NCBI GenBank assembly: GCA_046048095.1
Contig: JBJOGS010000045.1
Span: 1 to 8,947 of the forward strand
Direction of reading: 5' to 3'
From: UBA3478 sp046048095
Lineage (GTDB): Bacteria > Bacteroidota > Bacteroidia > Flavobacteriales > Flavobacteriaceae
Length of the DNA stretch: 8,947 bases
Part shown: piece after piece, positions 4,933 to 8,947 of the stretch
How positions within the stretch are numbered: position 1 is the stretch's first letter
Layout of the letters: each line of letters opens with the position of its first letter
Position numbers and translations under genes: made by a program
Notes under the pieces: generated by a model
The model's input: only the letters and a program-made list of their open reading frames with translations
What the model was told of the DNA's origin: nothing
The model's database searches: none

Positions 4933-7458
4933 TTACTCTTCTTGGGGCGCATTACCAATAGCTGGCGCATCAGAATCAATAATTGGTATATCTCGGATCT
5001 CACTCTCTGAGTTCACCTCTTCATCTTTCATTACCTTAGCCACCGCAGCGATGCTATCATCATTTTTGAGATTGATCAGCTTCACCCCTTGAGTCGCTCT
5101 ACCCATCACCCTTAAATCGGCTACAGGTAAACGGATGGCGACTCCTGATTTATTGATGATCATGAGATCGTCCTCGTCAGTGACCGACTTGATTGCCACC
5201 AGCGCACCCGTTTTCTCGCTAATCGTTATGGTTTTCACTCCTTTACCTCCTCGATTGGTGATGCGATAATCATCGAGGTCAGAACGCTTACCATAACCCT
5301 TTTCAGAGACGACTAGAATGTGCTCGTCGAAGTTATTCACCGAGACCATTCCAATCACTTCGTCCTGGGCATCAGCTAGGGTGGCACCGCGTACTCCCGA
5401 AGCGCTTCTTCCCATTGGACGGGTCTTGCTTTCTTCGAAACGAATGGCCTTTCCGGATTTTAATCCAAGGATAATTTGACTTGAACCCGTGGTTAGTCGG
5501 GCCTCTAACAATTCATCTCCGTCTCTCACGGTGATCGCGTTAATTCCGCTTTGTCGTGGACGTGAGTATTGCTCGAGCGAGGTCTTTTTCACGATACCCT
5601 GCTTGGTGGCCATAATCACGTAATGGCTGTTGACGTAATCGGTATCTTTTAGATCTTGGGTGCAGATCACCGCTTTGATTTTATCTTCTGGATCGATCTG
5701 CAACAGGTTCTGAATGGCTCTCCCTTTTGAGGTACGCGATCCTTCAGGAATCTCGTAAACACGCAACCAGAAGCACTTACCATTTTGCGTAAAGAACAAC
5801 ATATATTGGTGGTTGGTTCCCACAAATAAATGCTCTAAAAAGTCTTCGTTTCGGGTAGCAGAAGCCTTCTGACCTACTCCCCCGCGATTCTGAGTTTTAT
5901 ACTCTACCAGAGGGGTACGCTTGATGTATCCGGCGTGCGATATGGTAATGACCACTTGCTCATCCGGAATCATATCTTCCATTCTAAAGGTTCCTCCTGA
6001 ATAATCGATCTCAGAGCGTCGTTGGTCGCCATATTTTTCTTTGACCTCTTCAAGTTCATCAATGATGATTTGCATACGGCGCTCTTCGCGTGCAAGAATA
6101 TCCTTGAGGTCTTCAATAGTCGCCAACAACTGTTCGAACTCTTCACGCAGCTTATCCTGCTCTAAACCCGTGAGCTGACGCAAACGCATTTCTACGATTG
6201 CTTTCGCCTGCGCTTCAGAGAGTTTAAAGGTGCTCATGAGCTTTTCTCGGGCCTCATCGACATTTGCAGAACCGCGAATGATAGCGATTACTTCGTCAAT
6301 ATTGTCAGAGGCGATAATTAGTCCCTCGACAATATGGGCGCGCTCTTCGGCTTTATTCAATTCAAATTGAGAGCGTCTGATCACCACTTCATGACGGTGC
6401 TCAACAAAATGGTGAATCATGTCCTTCAGATTCAACAACTGCGGACGCCCATTCACCAAGGCAATATTGTTTACACTAAAAGAGGTTTGAAGCGCAGTGT
6501 ACTTAAACAACATGTTGAGCACAATGTTTGGAATCGCATCGCGCTTTAACACATAAACCACACGCATTCCTTTGCGATCAGATTCATCACGTATCGCTGA
6601 AATTCCTTCAATTTTCTTCTCGTTGACCAGATCCCAGGTCTTTTTGATCATTTCAGCTTTATTCACCTGATAGGGAATCTCGGTCACTACAATAGCCTCT
6701 TTGCCTTGAACTTCTTGAATCTCAGCTTTTCCGCGCATTACCACGCGTCCTCTACCCGTCTCAAACGCTTCTTTCACGCCGTCGTAACCGTAAATGGTTC
6801 CGCCAGTTGGAAAGTCGGGTGCTTTGATGTACTGCATCAATTCTTCAATAGAAATCGCTCTATTCTTAATGTATTGCACCGTACCATCGACTACTTCAGC
6901 CAGGTTGTGCGGGGGCATGTTCGTCGCCATCCCCACGGCAATACCTGCAGCGCCGTTTACCAAGAGATTCGGAACACGTGCCGGTAGTACCTTGGGCTCT
7001 TTTAACGAGTCGTCGAAATTCAGCTGATAGTCCACCGTGTCTTTATCGATGTCCGCCAACATCTCTTCTGCGATTTTTCGCATTCGCGCTTCGGTGTAAC
7101 GCATAGCGGCCGGGCTATCGCCATCCACAGATCCGAAGTTTCCCTGACCGTCTACAAGCATGTAGCGCAATGACCACTCTTGGGCCATACGCACCATGGT
7201 ATCATAGACCGAAGTATCGCCATGCGGGTGATACTTACCGAGAACCTCACCCACAATTCTCGCTGACTTTTTATAAGCGCTGGTGGACCGCACTCCTAAA
7301 TCATGCATGCCGTAGAGCACTCTTCGGTGCACTGGTTTGAGACCATCTCTCACATCTGGCAGCGCTCTAGACACGATAACCGACATCGAATAATCGATGT
7401 AGGCCGACTTCATTTCATCTTCAATGTTTATTGAAATCAGCTTCTCTCCTTCGTTCAT
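4933..7458 (-). CDS. gyrA: DNA gyrase subunit A
   Basis: The protein has 841 residues, close to full length for GyrA. It is the breakage-reunion subunit that, with GyrB, introduces negative supercoils. The N-terminal winged-helix/tower part contains the catalytic tyrosine Y121 after R120 (AAMRYTEARM), equivalent to E. coli Y122. The quinolone-resistance region is intact around 66-106. It carries Thr82 at the E. coli Ser83 position and Asp86 at the Asp87 position. A coiled-coil region follows (about 360-480), then a C-terminal beta-pinwheel from about 500. The pinwheel has the GyrA box as QNRGGVG (523-529) and a second motif TNRGGKG (734-740). The tail (about 811-841) is acidic. The ATG at 7458 gives the expected N-terminus. 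The gene is divergent from clpC across 190 nt and is followed by the TPR gene. Confidence 0.98.
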   Translation of the reverse strand: MNEGEKLISINIEDEMKSAYIDYSMSVIVSRALPDVRDGLKPVHRRVLYGMHDLGVRSTSAYKKSARIVGEVLGKYHPHGDTSVYDTMVRMAQEWSLRYMLVDGQGNFGSVDGDSPAAMRYTEARMRKIAEEMLADIDKDTVDYQLNFDDSLKEPKVLPARVPNLLVNGAAGIAVGMATNMPPHNLAEVVDGTVQYIKNRAISIEELMQYIKAPDFPTGGTIYGYDGVKEAFETGRGRVVMRGKAEIQEVQGKEAIVVTEIPYQVNKAEMIKKTWDLVNEKKIEGISAIRDESDRKGMRVVYVLKRDAIPNIVLNMLFKYTALQTSFSVNNIALVNGRPQLLNLKDMIHHFVEHRHEVVIRRSQFELNKAEERAHIVEGLIIASDNIDEVIAIIRGSANVDEAREKLMSTFKLSEAQAKAIVEMRLRQLTGLEQDKLREEFEQLLATIEDLKDILAREERRMQIIIDELEEVKEKYGDQRRSEIDYSGGTFRMEDMIPDEQVVITISHAGYIKRTPLVEYKTQNRGGVGQKASATRNEDFLEHLFVGTNHQYMLFFTQNGKCFWLRVYEIPEGSRTSKGRAIQNLLQIDPEDKIKAVICTQDLKDTDYVNSHYVIMATKQGIVKKTSLEQYSRPRQSGINAITVRDGDELLEARLTTGSSQIILGLKSGKAIRFEESKTRPMGRSASGVRGATLADAQDEVIGMVSVNNFDEHILVVSEKGYGKRSDLDDYRITNRGGKGVKTITISEKTGALVAIKSVTDEDDLMIINKSGVAIRLPVADLRVMGRATQGVKLINLKNDDSIAAVAKVMKDEEVNSESEIRDIPIIDSDAPAIGNAPQEE

Positions 7459-7648
7459 CTCAACTAAATTTTTTGGCTTTTAATGAATAGGGCAATTTAG
7501 GCATAATGGCAGGCTTTGCTGGTTGAAAAGGGGTTCAATAATCAAGAATTTATCAACAAAACTGCAAAGCTGTCAGGTGAATAAGTCAGGCATAGAAATT
7601 GTCAGTATGGGAAATAGATTTAGTATTTTTAGGTTTCAATAAAGCGCT
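7459..7648. promoter_or_regulatory. Divergent gyrA/clpC promoter region
   Basis: This 190-nt A/T-rich spacer must carry the start signals for gyrA (leftward) and clpC (rightward). No exact TAnnTTTG with a correctly spaced TTG was found for either gene. The best clpC candidate is TTG (7599-7601), a long 22-nt spacer and TATTTTTA (7624-7631), with TAGATTTA (7615-7622) as an alternative -7. Small repeats include TTGAA (7523-7527) with TTCAA (7534-7538), GCTTTGC (7513-7519) with GCAAAGC (7564-7570), and GTCAG three times (7572, 7585, 7601). No Shine-Dalgarno sequence precedes either start. The region assignment is firm; the individual sites are weak. Confidence 0.5.
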
Positions 7649-8947
7649 ATGGACGATAACTTTTCACCTCGGGTTAAAGAAGTACTATCATACAGTAAAG
7701 ACGAAGCGCTTCGTCTTGGACATGATTTTATAGGCACCGAGCACCTTCTTTTGGGTATTTTACGAGACGGCAGCGGAAAAGCCATCTCTATCCTTGACCA
7801 ATTAGATGTCGACTTAGAACACCTAAAGCGCAAAGTAGAGATATTAACACCCGCCAACCCCGACGGATCGGCCCAACTTCAAGACAAAAAGAATCTCAGA
7901 CTCACTCGTCAGGCCGAACGCGCCTTGAAGACTACTTTTTTAGAAGCTAAACTCTTTCAGAGCAGTACCATAAACACCGCGCATCTCTTGCTTTGCATTC
8001 TGCGCAATGAAAATGACCCGACCACGCGCCTATTGCAAAAGATGAATATCGATTATGATGGCGTGAAAGAGCAGTTCAAATCGATGATTACTTCAGACGA
8101 TGACTTTATAGATAATCCAGCTGCTGAAACGTTTAACGATCCACCCGAAGAAAGAGAAGACGCCGAAGAGACCAATTACACTTCTTCGAAATCTACCGCC
8201 AAAAAAGGTCAAAAGTCAAAAACCCCTGTACTAGACAATTTTGGTAGAGACCTTACCGAATTGGCTGAGCAGAACAAATTAGATCCGGTGGTAGGTCGCG
8301 AGAAAGAAATCGAACGTGTTTCTCAAATTTTGAGTCGCCGCAAGAAGAACAATCCGCTATTGATCGGTGAGCCTGGCGTGGGTAAAAGTGCGATTGCTGA
8401 AGGTTTAGCACTGCGCATTGTACAGAAAAAGGTCTCGCGCATTTTGTATAACAAACGCGTCATCACTCTCGATTTGGCTTCTTTAGTTGCCGGAACCAAG
8501 TACCGCGGCCAATTTGAAGAGCGCATGAAAGCAGTGATGAACGAGCTTGAGAAGAACAAGGACATTATTTTGTTCATCGATGAGATTCACACTATTGTCG
8601 GTGCCGGGGGCGCTACCGGAAGCCTCGATGCCTCTAACATGTTCAAACCGGCCCTTGCGCGCGGTGAGGTGCAGTGCATCGGTGCCACCACGCTTGACGA
8701 GTACCGTCAATACATCGAGAAAGACGGCGCCCTAGAACGCCGTTTTCAAAAAGTCATGGTCGCCCCCACCTCGGTGGATGAGACCATTGAAATTCTGAAG
8801 AACATCAGAGAACGCTACGAAGATCACCACAACGTCACCTATACCGATGAGGCCCTCGAGGCATGTGTTACCCTAACAAATAGGTATATCAGTGACCGCT
8901 TTCTTCCTGATAAGGCGATAGACGCCCTTGATGAGGCAGGCTCTCGG
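7649..8947 (+). CDS. clpC: ATP-dependent Clp protease ATP-binding subunit ClpC, 5' part (runs off window end)
   Basis: An open frame of 433 codons continues past the window. ClpC-type AAA+ unfoldases recognise substrates and feed them to ClpP. Two Clp N-domain repeats span about 1-145 (FSPRVKEVLSYSKDEALRLGHDFIGTEHL, rewritten here only as 5-33, and LRLTRQAERAL at 83-93). An acidic and Lys-rich linker follows (about 148-192). The first AAA+ module starts near 200 and contains Walker A GEPGVGKS (240-247), pore-loop KYRG (284-287), Walker B IILFIDE (306-312), GATTLDEYR (345-353) and the Arg-finger region ALERRF (361-366). The visible end, DRFLPDKAIDALDEAGSR (416-433), is the segment that normally precedes the ClpC middle domain. 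ATG at 7649 fits the family N-terminus. ClpC is preferred to ClpA/ClpB from the N-domain and linker, but the middle domain is off the window. Confidence 0.93.
   Translation, partial: MDDNFSPRVKEVLSYSKDEALRLGHDFIGTEHLLLGILRDGSGKAISILDQLDVDLEHLKRKVEILTPANPDGSAQLQDKKNLRLTRQAERALKTTFLEAKLFQSSTINTAHLLLCILRNENDPTTRLLQKMNIDYDGVKEQFKSMITSDDDFIDNPAAETFNDPPEEREDAEETNYTSSKSTAKKGQKSKTPVLDNFGRDLTELAEQNKLDPVVGREKEIERVSQILSRRKKNNPLLIGEPGVGKSAIAEGLALRIVQKKVSRILYNKRVITLDLASLVAGTKYRGQFEERMKAVMNELEKNKDIILFIDEIHTIVGAGGATGSLDASNMFKPALARGEVQCIGATTLDEYRQYIEKDGALERRFQKVMVAPTSVDETIEILKNIRERYEDHHNVTYTDEALEACVTLTNRYISDRFLPDKAIDALDEAGSR

Noticed and set aside
8323..8735. Frames of 62-84 codons on both strands within clpC
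   Set aside because: They overlap the AAA+ core motifs of clpC in other frames and are shadows of that gene.

Overview
The window reads as ordinary chromosomal housekeeping DNA from a member of the Bacteroidota, most likely order Flavobacteriales. The GyrA, ClpC, 7TMR-HD and SH3/NlpC proteins all have flavobacterial character. The two tRNA promoters match the Bacteroidota form (TTG, 19-20 nt spacer, TAnnTTTG), and start codons lack Shine-Dalgarno sequences and often follow A/T-rich DNA. These assignments come from remembered family features, not from a search. I see no phage, transposon, CRISPR array or defence island.

Layout. Positions 1-600 are a minus-strand tRNA area. tRNA-Arg(UCU) has its own promoter. 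A tRNA-Ser(GCU)/tRNA-Pro(UGG) pair has a promoter in the 3' flank of the next gene and ends at a strong hairpin terminator. The 320-nt stretch between tRNA-Arg and tRNA-Pro holds several hairpins and repeats and no credible gene. Positions 676-2718 (minus) encode a polytopic 7TM protein with a cytoplasmic HD phosphohydrolase domain (PgpH-like, probable c-di-AMP phosphodiesterase). Divergent from it, 2796-3566 (plus) encodes an SH3-NlpC/P60 protein with a TTG start, in which the catalytic cysteine is replaced by alanine. It converges on a TPR protein gene (3622-4893, minus) across a shared bidirectional terminator. The TPR gene lies 39 nt downstream of gyrA (4933-7458, minus) and is probably cotranscribed with it. 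A 190-nt divergent spacer then separates gyrA from clpC (7649 onward, plus), which runs off the window end after 433 codons.

Functionally the window combines DNA topology (GyrA), protein quality control (ClpC), nucleotide second-messenger turnover (7TMR-HD), a probable envelope-related NlpC/P60 protein, a secreted TPR protein and translation (three tRNAs). The most unusual item is the NlpC/P60 protein lacking its nucleophile. Next come the structured intergenic region between the tRNAs and the second RGGKG motif in the GyrA C-terminal domain. I found no convincing undescribed multi-gene system.
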